This document shows, in pieces, positions 1 through 9,451 of a stretch of DNA of 9,504 nt; positions within the stretch are counted from its first letter, which is position 1, and the number at the start of each line of letters is the position of its first letter. The position numbers and the translations under genes were made by a program. The notes below the pieces were generated by a model. That model saw nothing but the letters and a program-made list of their open reading frames with translations, was not told where the DNA came from and did no database searches. Location: assembly GCA_937894535.1 (NCBI GenBank), contig CALBHI010000485.1, forward strand, positions 1-9,504. The letters are read 5' to 3'. The DNA comes from an uncultured Verrucomicrobiota bacterium (GTDB lineage: Bacteria; Verrucomicrobiota; Kiritimatiellia; CAIVKH01).

Positions 1-159
1 GGCGACCCGGCTGGCCAGCCCTCCAGCTTGTTCGAGATGAGTTTTGGGGGCGGGGAGTCCGAGGTTACCAAAAACCTGCCTGCCGCAGCGGCCCGCAAGG
101 TGGGGGAGGCTGTGCGTCCGCAAAAAAGCACGACCCCGCCCGACGTCTCCGCTCCCTAG
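1..159 (+). CDS. Possible C-terminal end of a gene entering from the left edge
   Basis: An open frame runs from the first base to a TAG at 157-159 and gives about 52 residues, ending in a low-complexity tail rich in Ala, Pro, Ser, Thr and charged residues (TTPPDVSAP at the very end). Its third codon positions are mostly G or C, as in the real genes here, and the composition resembles a disordered C-terminal tail. There is an internal ATG at 37, but no ribosome binding site before it, so I favour a truncated larger protein over a 40-aa small one. I recognise no family. The frame +3 is also open across this stretch but reads as non-protein-like. The call rests on frame openness and codon bias only. 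Confidence 0.3.
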   Translation, partial: GDPAGQPSSLFEMSFGGGESEVTKNLPAAAARKVGEAVRPQKSTTPPDVSAP

Positions 160-274
160 CGCTACCGCCTCGCCCAAACCATGGACGAGCCGGGGCCCCA
201 ATCGTGGTTTCCCCGATACCCGTCACGCCGGGGCTTTGCCATAGTCGCCTAATACACATTGAACAGGGAATCGA

Positions 275-302
275 TTGCCCTGACCCGGTGCCCCGGTATG
301 AT
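275..302 (+). promoter_or_regulatory. Sigma-70-like promoter of the PEPCK-like gene
   Basis: A TTGCCC element (275-280) and a TATGAT element (297-302) are separated by 16 bp. TATGAT differs from the consensus -10 box at one position. Transcription would begin near 309, giving a leader of about 22 nt that still contains the ribosome binding site at 317-322. Because the promoter lies downstream of the TTG at 259, it argues against the longest possible start for the gene. Confidence 0.5.
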
Positions 303-316
303 GGGGCCCAGTGAAA

Positions 317-322
317 CGAGGA
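317..322 (+). promoter_or_regulatory. Ribosome binding site deciding the ATG at 331
   Basis: CGAGGA sits 8 nt upstream of ATG 331. It is the best Shine-Dalgarno match near the gene start and selects ATG 331 over TTG 259. ATG 349 is another in-frame option, preceded by GGAAAAG at close spacing. Confidence 0.55.
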
Positions 323-330
323 AACCGCCC

Positions 331-3759
<3,429 letters not shown>

Positions 3760-3781
3760 TCCCGGTCCGCCGCCTCCGCGG

Positions 3782-4216
3782 TTACGCCGGCAGCTCGCCC
3801 TGGAGTTGCTGGCCGCCCGGCGGCGGTTTGACGATGGATACGCGCAGCGGATAGCGGATCTTGATGTCGCCATCGAGCAGGATCTCCACCCAGTGGGGGC
3901 CCTCTTCGCGGAACTCCACGTTGAGGAACGCCTCGACGTTCGTCGCGGTGGCCTCGGTGTTGGGCAACCGCACCGGGATCTTCTGGCCCTCGACCAGCGA
4001 TGTGCTCATGTCCGGGACGAGGATGCGCGAATGCTGGAAAAACTCGCCTTCGCCGCTGCACCAGCGGGAGACCATGAACAACCTCGGATACCGCACGGGT
4101 AGTTGCGGGATCATGATCGCGTCAAACAGGCCGATGAGGATGAATTTGCCGTTGCGTTCCTGGCGCACGTCGTCGCACAGGATGGCGGATTGAAGGTCGG
4201 GGATAATCGGATTCAT
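3782..4216 (-). CDS. DUF6941-like small cytosolic protein (144 aa)
   Basis: A 144-residue protein of unknown function, most like DUF6941. The N-terminal part, ILCDDVRQERNGKFILIGLF (residues 11-30), matches the pattern I associate with that family: a short strand, an acidic pair, then a hydrophobic strand. The rest alternates short hydrophobic strands with loops, consistent with a small beta-rich domain, and ends in a Gln/Gly/Pro-rich tail. There is no signal peptide or membrane segment and no catalytic motif that I recognise. Start: ATG 4216 is preferred over an upstream in-frame start at 4333, because the extra 39 residues are Arg/Pro-rich and overlap the end of the glycosyltransferase gene. 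One leucine is coded by the locally rare CTA. The gene lies 79 bp after the glycosyltransferase on the same strand and may be co-transcribed or use its own promoter. Confidence 0.75.
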   Translation of the reverse strand: MNPIIPDLQSAILCDDVRQERNGKFILIGLFDAIMIPQLPVRYPRLFMVSRWCSGEGEFFQHSRILVPDMSTSLVEGQKIPVRLPNTEATATNVEAFLNVEFREEGPHWVEILLDGDIKIRYPLRVSIVKPPPGGQQLQGELPA

Positions 4217-4223
4217 GGCGCCA

Positions 4224-4252
4224 ACCTTACGCCCGCGGGCATGCCAAGTCGA
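4224..4252 (-). promoter_or_regulatory. Weak promoter-like pair before the DUF6941-like gene
   Basis: On the minus strand TCGACT (4252-4247) and TAAGGT (4229-4224) are 17 bp apart. The -10-like box ends 7 nt before ATG 4216, the spacing expected for a leaderless transcript. AAGG within it could instead act as a weak ribosome binding site. The spacer contains the perfect palindrome GCCCGCGGGC at 4231-4240. Confidence 0.25.
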
Positions 4253-4295
4253 GAACCCTCGGGATGGCACCGGGTACCGGTCGGCGATGCGGGTG

Positions 4296-5210
4296 TCAGG
4301 CGCCCCACACCCGGCGGAACGGTTTGGTGCCAAGGCGCATCCGGCCGAACAACAGGTTTTGTTCGATCCAGGTCAGGATGCGTTGCTTGGGCTGGTCGTG
4401 GCGGTGGCGCACCGGCGAGGGTCCCGTGTACTGGAGTTGATCGCCCCAGTCAAACCGGGCAATCCACTCCTTCATCACCGCCGGATGTGTTCCGGCAAAA
4501 GGCGGAATCTGTTCCAGCGATCCGTAGTTGAATACGCCGGCGGACTGTCCGTGCAGTTCCTCGGCCCGTTGTTTGCCGTGGTGGGTGTGGATCATCTCGT
4601 AGCTCTTCACCCGCATCAGGCGTGGCGGCCGCACCCAACCGTAGTGGAACATCTCGGCCCCGATATCCACCCCGCGCAACCGTTTGCCCTCGCGCCGGAA
4701 CGACTGGGCCGAGCGGAAGGACTGGATGCCCATGCCATTGCGGATCATGCGGATTTCGGTCGGATACCAGGCATGGCTTCGGTGCACGTGGCCGTAGTCG
4801 CCCCAGAAGTGAAGGTACCGGAAGGCCAGTCCCTCGACGCGGCGGTCATCCATCAACGCCTCGGCGCGCCGCTGGATCAGCGGGAGATCCTTTTCGTGCA
4901 CGACCTCATCCGACTGGACATACAGGCACCAATCGCCCGAGCAGGCATTCAGCGCGATGTTGGTCTGCTGGCTGTGGATCCAGCCCTGCAGCTTTTCACG
5001 GTCGGTCCATTCGGTGTCGATGATCCGGATCTTCGGATCGCCGATCGCCTCGATCACCTCGCGGGTGGTGTCGTCGGGATCGCCCTTGCCGACGGCCACG
5101 ATAAATTCGTCGCAGATGGGCAGGACCGACCGGATGGATTCCGCCACCGGGTAATACAGTTTCGCCGCATTGCGGCAGAATGAAAAACCGCTGATTTTCA
5201 TGTCGATCAT
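4296..5210 (-). CDS. Family 2 glycosyltransferase (GT-A fold, 304 aa)
   Basis: Likely transfers a sugar from a nucleotide-sugar donor during cell-surface polysaccharide or LPS synthesis, at the cytoplasmic face of the inner membrane. Seen: an N-terminal nucleotide-binding half opening with KISGFSFCRNA, then ESIRSVLPICDEFIVAVGKGDPDDT (residues 24-48; acidic DPDD at 44-47), and WCLYVQSDEVV at 94-104, where QSDE takes the place of the metal-binding DxD. A His- and aromatic-rich acceptor region follows (about 133-150), then a basic tail. There is no membrane segment, so it is a soluble or peripheral enzyme. Start: ATG 5210 has AGGG 4 nt upstream; ATG 5201 (protein beginning MKISGF) is equally credible and fits the usual family start better. 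It is divergent from the kinase/glycosidase-like gene. Donor and acceptor cannot be told from sequence. The stop overlaps a 7-bp inverted repeat. Confidence 0.85.
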   Translation of the reverse strand: MIDMKISGFSFCRNAAKLYYPVAESIRSVLPICDEFIVAVGKGDPDDTTREVIEAIGDPKIRIIDTEWTDREKLQGWIHSQQTNIALNACSGDWCLYVQSDEVVHEKDLPLIQRRAEALMDDRRVEGLAFRYLHFWGDYGHVHRSHAWYPTEIRMIRNGMGIQSFRSAQSFRREGKRLRGVDIGAEMFHYGWVRPPRLMRVKSYEMIHTHHGKQRAEELHGQSAGVFNYGSLEQIPPFAGTHPAVMKEWIARFDWGDQLQYTGPSPVRHRHDQPKQRILTWIEQNLLFGRMRLGTKPFRRVWGA

Positions 5211-5213
5211 CGC

Positions 5214-5243
5214 ACCCTAGCGTTGTGCCAATCCCGACATCAA
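5214..5243 (-). promoter_or_regulatory. Promoter-like pair before the family 2 glycosyltransferase
   Basis: On the minus strand TTGATG (5243-5238) and TAGGGT (5219-5214) are 18 bp apart. A start site about 7 nt after the -10-like box would fall near 5207, just inside ATG 5210. If this promoter is real it favours translation from ATG 5201 with almost no leader. Both boxes are imperfect. Confidence 0.3.
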
Positions 5244-5317
5244 GGCCATTTATTGAAGACGTCACCCTCCGGAGCTTGCCGCTGGCGCATCCGGCCGGGG
5301 CGTCCTTGTCTTCGGGG

Positions 5318-5346
5318 TTGATTGGCCGGAGGCCGGTTTGTACTGT
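5318..5346 (+). promoter_or_regulatory. Promoter-like pair abutting the kinase/glycosidase-like gene
   Basis: TTGATT (5318-5323) and TACTGT (5341-5346) are 17 bp apart. The second box ends 6 nt before ATG 5353, so transcription would begin at or next to the A of the start codon. There is no ribosome binding site within 15 nt of ATG 5353. The GGAGG at 5328-5332 is 20 nt away but stands 5 nt before an in-frame TTG at 5338, which is the competing start. Confidence 0.3.
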
Positions 5347-5352
5347 TTGCCC

Positions 5353-7527
5353 ATGCCTGTCATTCCCTATCATGCCGGAACCTTGACCGGTGCCCTCTAT
5401 GCCGGATGGTCGTGGAATCCGGAAGAGCAGGCCGCGCTGGAGCAGGTTGGCGATTGGCTTGCCGGGGGCGATGGTCTTGCCTCGCTTGGCCGCCATGCGC
5501 TTGCAACCCACACCATCATCCTCGGTGGGCAACCCGTCGCGGTGGCCATCAAGTCGTTCGCGCGCGGATCGTGGTGGCGGGACCGCGATTTCGCCCGCCG
5601 CGGATCAAAAGCCAAACGGTCCTTCGATACCGCGGTTCGCCTCGACCAGCATGGCGTGGGCACCCCGAAGCCGGTGGCTTATCTCGACCGCTGGGAGCAA
5701 GGCCGTCTGCTCGCCTCGTATTACCTCTGCGCCTACGAGGAGGAGATCACCAGTTTTCGCGACGAGTTGAACCGGCTGTACCGTGAGGATCCCCTCTGCC
5801 GCCGGATCATGGCGCTGATGGAGACGGTGGCCTTTGCCGTGGCCGATCTGCACGACGCCGGGGTCTGCCACCGCGACCTTGGCAACCAGAACATCCTGGT
5901 ACGCCGCGACGGACCCGATGCCTGGAAGGATGTCCGCTTTATCGACCTCAACCGTGCCCATATCGCCGACGCCTTGACCCTCGACCAGCGCGCGCGCGAC
6001 CTGTCGCGCATCGACCTGCCCTCCGACTTCTTCCGCGTGTTCAAGTGCATGTACTTCCGCCACCAGCATCCGCCGCGCGCCTTCAACGACCTCGAGGCCC
6101 GCTACCGCCGCCGCTTTGCCCTGCACACCGCGTCGCGCCGCTACCGGCATCCGATCCGCGAGGCGCGGCAACGCAAGAAAGACGCGTTGCTTCCGCAGGT
6201 GCCGCACGGCCGCGAACTGTGGGTGTGGGACGACCGGTCGGTGCAGGCGGTGAGTACGATGCTCAGCCGCGAACGCCACGCCTATTATCCCGCCGCGAAC
6301 AACGTCCTGGTGGCCCGCGGCCTGTTCAAGGCCCTTGGTCCGGTCTGGTCGCGTTACCGCGACTTCCGCGAAACCGCCTTCCGGCGCGAAGTCGCCCTGG
6401 AACACCGGATCGGCATCGCCATCGGCACCACCCCCGGCGCCGAGGATCAGGAGCGCCCGTGGCTGGAGGCCATCGGCCGCATCCCGGTGCTGGTGCGCCT
6501 GTACCGGCACGAACCCGATGCCGTGAACGCAGCCGCTCTCGCCGAGGCCCGCCGCCTGCATGCCCTCGGCCACCGCGTCATGGCCGCCTTGGTGCAGGAC
6601 CGCGCCGCCGTGCGCGAGCCCGCCTTGTGGCGCACGTTCCTCGATCAACACCTGCCCGCACTCGCCGGGTTGGCCGATACGGTCGAGGTCGGCCACGCCA
6701 TCAACCGGGTGAAGTGGGGCGTATGGGATGTGCGCGAATACCGAAGCCTGCTCGATCCGGTGGCCGAACGCGCCCGCGCGCTGAACCTGTCGCTGGTGGG
6801 TCCGGCGGTGATCGACTTCGAATACCACACCCTCGCCGGCGTGCTCGACCAGCTCCCCCGCGAGGGCGTGTTCGATGCCCTGTCGCACCACCTCTACGTG
6901 GACCGTCGCGGCGCACCGGAAAACCGCCAGGGACCCTTTTCCGCGGTCGAGAAATTCGCCCTCGCCAAGGCCATCGCGTCGTGGAGCCCGGCCGTGCGCG
7001 GCGACCGGCTTATCGTATCCGAGGTCAACTGGCCGATCCTTGGCACCGGTCCGTACTCCCCGGTCAACTCGCCGTACATCATTCCCGGATCCCACGCCAA
7101 CGATCCAAGCGTCGATGAACAGGCCTACGCCAATTATCTGGTGCGATACCTGGTGCTTGCCCTCTGCTCGGGTCTGGTCGATGCCGTGTACTGGTGGCGG
7201 CTGGTCGCGCACGGGTTTGGACTCGTCGATGATCACGCCTCGCCATGGCGCGCCCGGCCCGCGCATACGGCCCTGGCCACGCTGGTCCGCTTCGCCGGCC
7301 GCGCCGTATTCGTGGAAAAGATGGCTGCTCCGGACGGGGTGTGGTTGTTGCGGTTCCGCGGTGTCGACGGTCGGGGGTTCGCCCTCGCCTGGGCCCATCC
7401 GAAGCCGGTGTACTTCACCCCGCCATTCCGCTGTGCGGCCATCCTCGACCGCGACGGCCGCGAGATTGCCCGCTCCACCGGTATTACCCTCGACGCCAAA
7501 CCCTGTTACTTCATGGACATCGCATGA
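5353..7527 (+). CDS. LPS-kinase-like domain fused to glycoside-hydrolase-like TIM barrel (724 aa)
   Basis: Two-domain protein of the surface-glycan cluster. Residues about 1-285 resemble Kdo/LPS core kinases (WaaP/InaA type, protein-kinase-like fold): AIKSF with K67 as the ATP-binding Lys, HRDLGNQN at 173-180 as catalytic loop, and IDLNR at 197-201 in the place of DFG. Residues about 285-724 look like a clan-A (GH39/GH5-like) barrel: VLVRLYRHE (beta-2 like), VEVGHAINR at 444-452 where the usual Asn-Glu acid/base pair appears as His-Ala, SHHLY at 511-515, SEVNWP at 556-561 with candidate nucleophile E557, and a Trp pair at 614-615. No signal peptide or membrane helix is seen, so the protein is probably cytoplasmic or peripheral. 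The kinase domain probably phosphorylates a core sugar; the barrel may bind or trim a glycan. An alternative start is TTG 5338 (5 residues longer). The stop overlaps the sulfotransferase start by 4 bp. Confidence 0.8.
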   Translation: MPVIPYHAGTLTGALYAGWSWNPEEQAALEQVGDWLAGGDGLASLGRHALATHTIILGGQPVAVAIKSFARGSWWRDRDFARRGSKAKRSFDTAVRLDQHGVGTPKPVAYLDRWEQGRLLASYYLCAYEEEITSFRDELNRLYREDPLCRRIMALMETVAFAVADLHDAGVCHRDLGNQNILVRRDGPDAWKDVRFIDLNRAHIADALTLDQRARDLSRIDLPSDFFRVFKCMYFRHQHPPRAFNDLEARYRRRFALHTASRRYRHPIREARQRKKDALLPQVPHGRELWVWDDRSVQAVSTMLSRERHAYYPAANNVLVARGLFKALGPVWSRYRDFRETAFRREVALEHRIGIAIGTTPGAEDQERPWLEAIGRIPVLVRLYRHEPDAVNAAALAEARRLHALGHRVMAALVQDRAAVREPALWRTFLDQHLPALAGLADTVEVGHAINRVKWGVWDVREYRSLLDPVAERARALNLSLVGPAVIDFEYHTLAGVLDQLPREGVFDALSHHLYVDRRGAPENRQGPFSAVEKFALAKAIASWSPAVRGDRLIVSEVNWPILGTGPYSPVNSPYIIPGSHANDPSVDEQAYANYLVRYLVLALCSGLVDAVYWWRLVAHGFGLVDDHASPWRARPAHTALATLVRFAGRAVFVEKMAAPDGVWLLRFRGVDGRGFALAWAHPKPVYFTPPFRCAAILDRDGREIARSTGITLDAKPCYFMDIA

Positions 7528-8342
7528 ACCCCATTGACCGCCCCATCTTCATCGTCGGTATGCCGCGCAGCGGCAGCACGGCCTACCACCGCGTGCTGGC
7601 CGAACATCCGGCCCTTGCGACGACCACCCACCTCACCCGCAAGGCCCCGGCCAGTTACCCGGCGCTGAAGCTGATGTCGTTGTTCGTGCGCAACCATAAA
7701 CCCGGCGAAGCGGGCACGATGTGGGATAAGTTCATCACCGGCGATACCGATATCCTGCGCGCGGCCGATGTCACTCCGGCCAACCGCCGCTACTACACCG
7801 CCGCGGTGGCGAACGTGCTGCGCCTGTACGACCGCCCGCGCTTCATCTCCAAGTGCCCGCGCAACGGGATGCGCATGGATTTCCTGCGCGCGATCTTCCC
7901 CGATGCGCTGTTCATCCATCTGGTGCGTGACGGCCGTGCGGTCTGCCGCTCGGTACTCGAACGCCGACAGCGCGCCGGCGGACTGGACCGCTGGTGGGAT
8001 GTGAAGCCGGAAGGGTGGCGGGCGATGGAACGCGAGGCTCCGGTTGCCTCGGTCGGCCACCAGTGGCGCGCCGTGGTGCGGTATGTGCGCGAGATCGGCC
8101 AGACCTTTCCCGCCGCGCAGTTCATGGAGTTGCGCTACGAGGATTTCACCCGCGATCCGGCCGCCTTCCTCGGCCGCACCGCCACCTTCTGCGGCCTCGA
8201 CTGGAGCGAGGAGGCCCGCCGCACCGCCAGCCGAAGCATCGAGGACCGCAACGACAAGTGGGAGAAAGCCTTCACGCCGGACGAGGTCGCCACCCTCAAC
8301 GCCGTGATGGATGACGAACTGCGCCACTACGGCTACCGCTGA
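7524..8342 (+). CDS. PAPS-dependent sulfotransferase (272 aa)
   Basis: Transfers a sulfuryl group from PAPS to a hydroxyl, here probably on a sugar of the surface glycan made by the neighbouring genes. Seen: FIVGMPRSGSTAYHRVL at residues 9-25, the 5'-phosphosulfate-binding loop at the very N-terminus; KCPRNGMRMDFL at 110-121; LVRDGRAVCRS at 133-143, the 3'-phosphate-binding region with Arg 135 and Ser 143; and the late LRYEDFTRDP at 203-212 typical of the family. The length fits bacterial stand-alone sulfotransferases. There is no signal peptide or membrane helix, so it is cytosolic, as PAPS use requires. ATG 7524 is inside the ATGA overlap with the preceding gene and has no clear ribosome binding site, which suggests translation by coupling. 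An in-frame extension back to 7245 would lie inside the previous gene and is not credible. Acceptor unknown. Confidence 0.88.
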   Translation: MNPIDRPIFIVGMPRSGSTAYHRVLAEHPALATTTHLTRKAPASYPALKLMSLFVRNHKPGEAGTMWDKFITGDTDILRAADVTPANRRYYTAAVANVLRLYDRPRFISKCPRNGMRMDFLRAIFPDALFIHLVRDGRAVCRSVLERRQRAGGLDRWWDVKPEGWRAMEREAPVASVGHQWRAVVRYVREIGQTFPAAQFMELRYEDFTRDPAAFLGRTATFCGLDWSEEARRTASRSIEDRNDKWEKAFTPDEVATLNAVMDDELRHYGYR

Positions 8343-8345
8343 GGT

Positions 8346-8359
8346 CCGCCCCCGGGCGG
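8346..8359. terminator. GC hairpin between convergent sulfotransferase and family 4 glycosyltransferase
   Basis: CCGCC (8346-8350) pairs with GGCGG (8355-8359) around a 4-nt loop, within the 19-bp gap separating two convergent stop codons. The position fits a shared bidirectional terminator. No T-run follows on either strand, so it is not a standard intrinsic terminator. Confidence 0.35.
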
Positions 8360-8361
8360 GG

Positions 8362-9447
8362 TCAGGTGGCGGGCGGCCGGTGCGGACCGAGCAACCGTTC
8401 ATACACCGCGAGTGTTTTTTCCGCGGTGTGGCGGAAGTTGAACACGCCTTCGACGCGGGCCCGGGCGGCTTGGCCCATCGCGAGGCGTCGCTCCGGATCG
8501 GCGGCCAAGGCGCGCACCGCATCGCGGATCGCGGCGGCATCGCGGGGTGGTATCACCATGCCGCTGACGCCGTCCTCGACCAGTTCGGGCAGACCGCCGA
8601 CATTCGAGACCACGCACGGGACCTGCTGGGCCATCGCTTCCGACACCGCCTTCGGCAAGCCCTCGCGCTCGATGGATGGCATGACCGCGAGGTCGCAGGC
8701 CCCGACCAGCGCGGTTGCGTCGCGCCGGAATCCGGCAAAGTGCACATGCGGATGGCGTCCCATGCGTTGGCGGATCGACGGATCGCGCACCTCGCCGACC
8801 ACCAGCAGGTGGATGTTCTCGGTCGTGGCGATGCCGTCAAACGCGTCGAGCAGGTAATCGACCCCTTTTACCGGACGGATGTTGCCGGTGAAGTTCACCA
8901 CCGTCGCGCCGTCGGGAATGTTCCATTCGCGCATCACGGACCGCGGGGCGGCCTGGTACCACGAGGGGTCGTGTCCCTTCCAGATCACCGCGAGGCGGTC
9001 GTCGGGAAGGTGGAAGGTTTTCAGGTAACGACGCACCGCATCGGACACGCACACGATGCAATCGACCCGCCGGCTGAGATAGGAAAAATGGGACGCGGGA
9101 TCAAGGCGGCTCAGGTGGCCCATCGTCCCGCGGTACGCGACAATGCGCGGAGCGGGATCGAGCCGTCGCTGGGCGCTGAGCGCGGTGGACAGGGCGCGGT
9201 TGGTCAGGGCATGGATCAGCTCGATGCCGCGTTCCGGCACCAGCCGACGGTACAGCTTCACCGCGTCCCGGTCGATGCGGCTGCTGAAATCATGGGTTGC
9301 GGCGAGCACGCCGCGCTCACGGGCGAGGGCCTCGGCCGGGCTGCCGCTGGAGGCGATGATGGAGAGGTGCACACCCGCATCCATCAGGGCGCGGGCCAGA
9401 TTCAATTCCACGCGGTCACTGCTCAGGCCGGATAAGAGGATATTCAT
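8362..9447 (-). CDS. Family 4 glycosyltransferase (GT-B fold, 361 aa)
   Basis: Retaining glycosyltransferase, probably adding a sugar to LPS core or another envelope glycan from a nucleotide-sugar donor in the cytosol. Seen: N-terminal Rossmann half beginning MNILLSGLSSDRVELNLARAL, without a signal peptide; TGNIRPVKGVDYLL at residues 187-200, the donor-phosphate site with Arg 191 and Lys 194; LLVVGEV at 214-220; and the signature EREGLPKAVSEAM at 260-272, holding the E-x7-E pair E262/E270, followed by VSNVGGLPELVEDGVSG (280-296). Length is normal for the family. The start lies 4 nt after the likely stop of a leftward gene at the window edge and has no clear ribosome binding site, so coupled translation is likely. 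It converges on the sulfotransferase with a 19-bp gap. The sugar specificity is not readable from sequence. Confidence 0.9.
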   Translation of the reverse strand: MNILLSGLSSDRVELNLARALMDAGVHLSIIASSGSPAEALARERGVLAATHDFSSRIDRDAVKLYRRLVPERGIELIHALTNRALSTALSAQRRLDPAPRIVAYRGTMGHLSRLDPASHFSYLSRRVDCIVCVSDAVRRYLKTFHLPDDRLAVIWKGHDPSWYQAAPRSVMREWNIPDGATVVNFTGNIRPVKGVDYLLDAFDGIATTENIHLLVVGEVRDPSIRQRMGRHPHVHFAGFRRDATALVGACDLAVMPSIEREGLPKAVSEAMAQQVPCVVSNVGGLPELVEDGVSGMVIPPRDAAAIRDAVRALAADPERRLAMGQAARARVEGVFNFRHTAEKTLAVYERLLGPHRPPAT

Positions 9448-9451
9448 GCCA

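Larger units (their letters stand above)
5211..5352. other. Divergent intergenic region of the glycan genes
   Basis: These 142 bp separate the leftward glycosyltransferase from the rightward kinase/glycosidase-like gene and should carry the control of both. Besides the two promoter-like pairs, there is a 6-bp inverted repeat CCAATC (5229-5233 region) and GATTGG (5320-5325) bracketing the region, and a GGCC-rich stretch (GGCCGGAGGCCGG at 5324-5336). No gene or RNA is visible inside it. Confidence 0.45.

Noticed and set aside
211..233. Hairpin CCCCG/CGGGG with a 13-nt loop after the left partial frame
   Set aside because: Only 5 bp of stem, a long loop and no T-run; not enough for a terminator.
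65..259. A 64-codon minus-strand frame and a 66-codon plus-strand frame in the left region
   Set aside because: Both have Arg/Pro/Gly-rich compositions typical of chance frames in GC-rich DNA and neither has a convincing ribosome binding site.
4290..4313. Inverted repeat CGGGTGT/ACACCCG overlapping the stop of the family 2 glycosyltransferase
   Set aside because: A 7-bp stem with a 10-nt loop and no T-run; it mostly lies inside the coding sequence.
4215..5183. A 322-codon plus-strand open frame opposite the family 2 glycosyltransferase
   Set aside because: Codon-aligned shadow; glycosyltransferase motifs lie on the minus strand.
4334..5297. 14-bp direct repeat GGCGCATCCGGCCG at 4334 and 5284
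   Set aside because: Short GC-rich match, one copy inside a coding region; chance is sufficient and no mobile-element ends or target duplications accompany it.
5605..7398. A 597-codon open frame on the minus strand opposite the fusion gene
   Set aside because: Codon-aligned antisense shadow; the plus strand carries clear kinase and barrel motifs.
8311..9435. A 374-codon plus-strand open frame opposite the family 4 glycosyltransferase
   Set aside because: Codon-aligned shadow; the E-x7-E signature and donor-site motif are on the minus strand.
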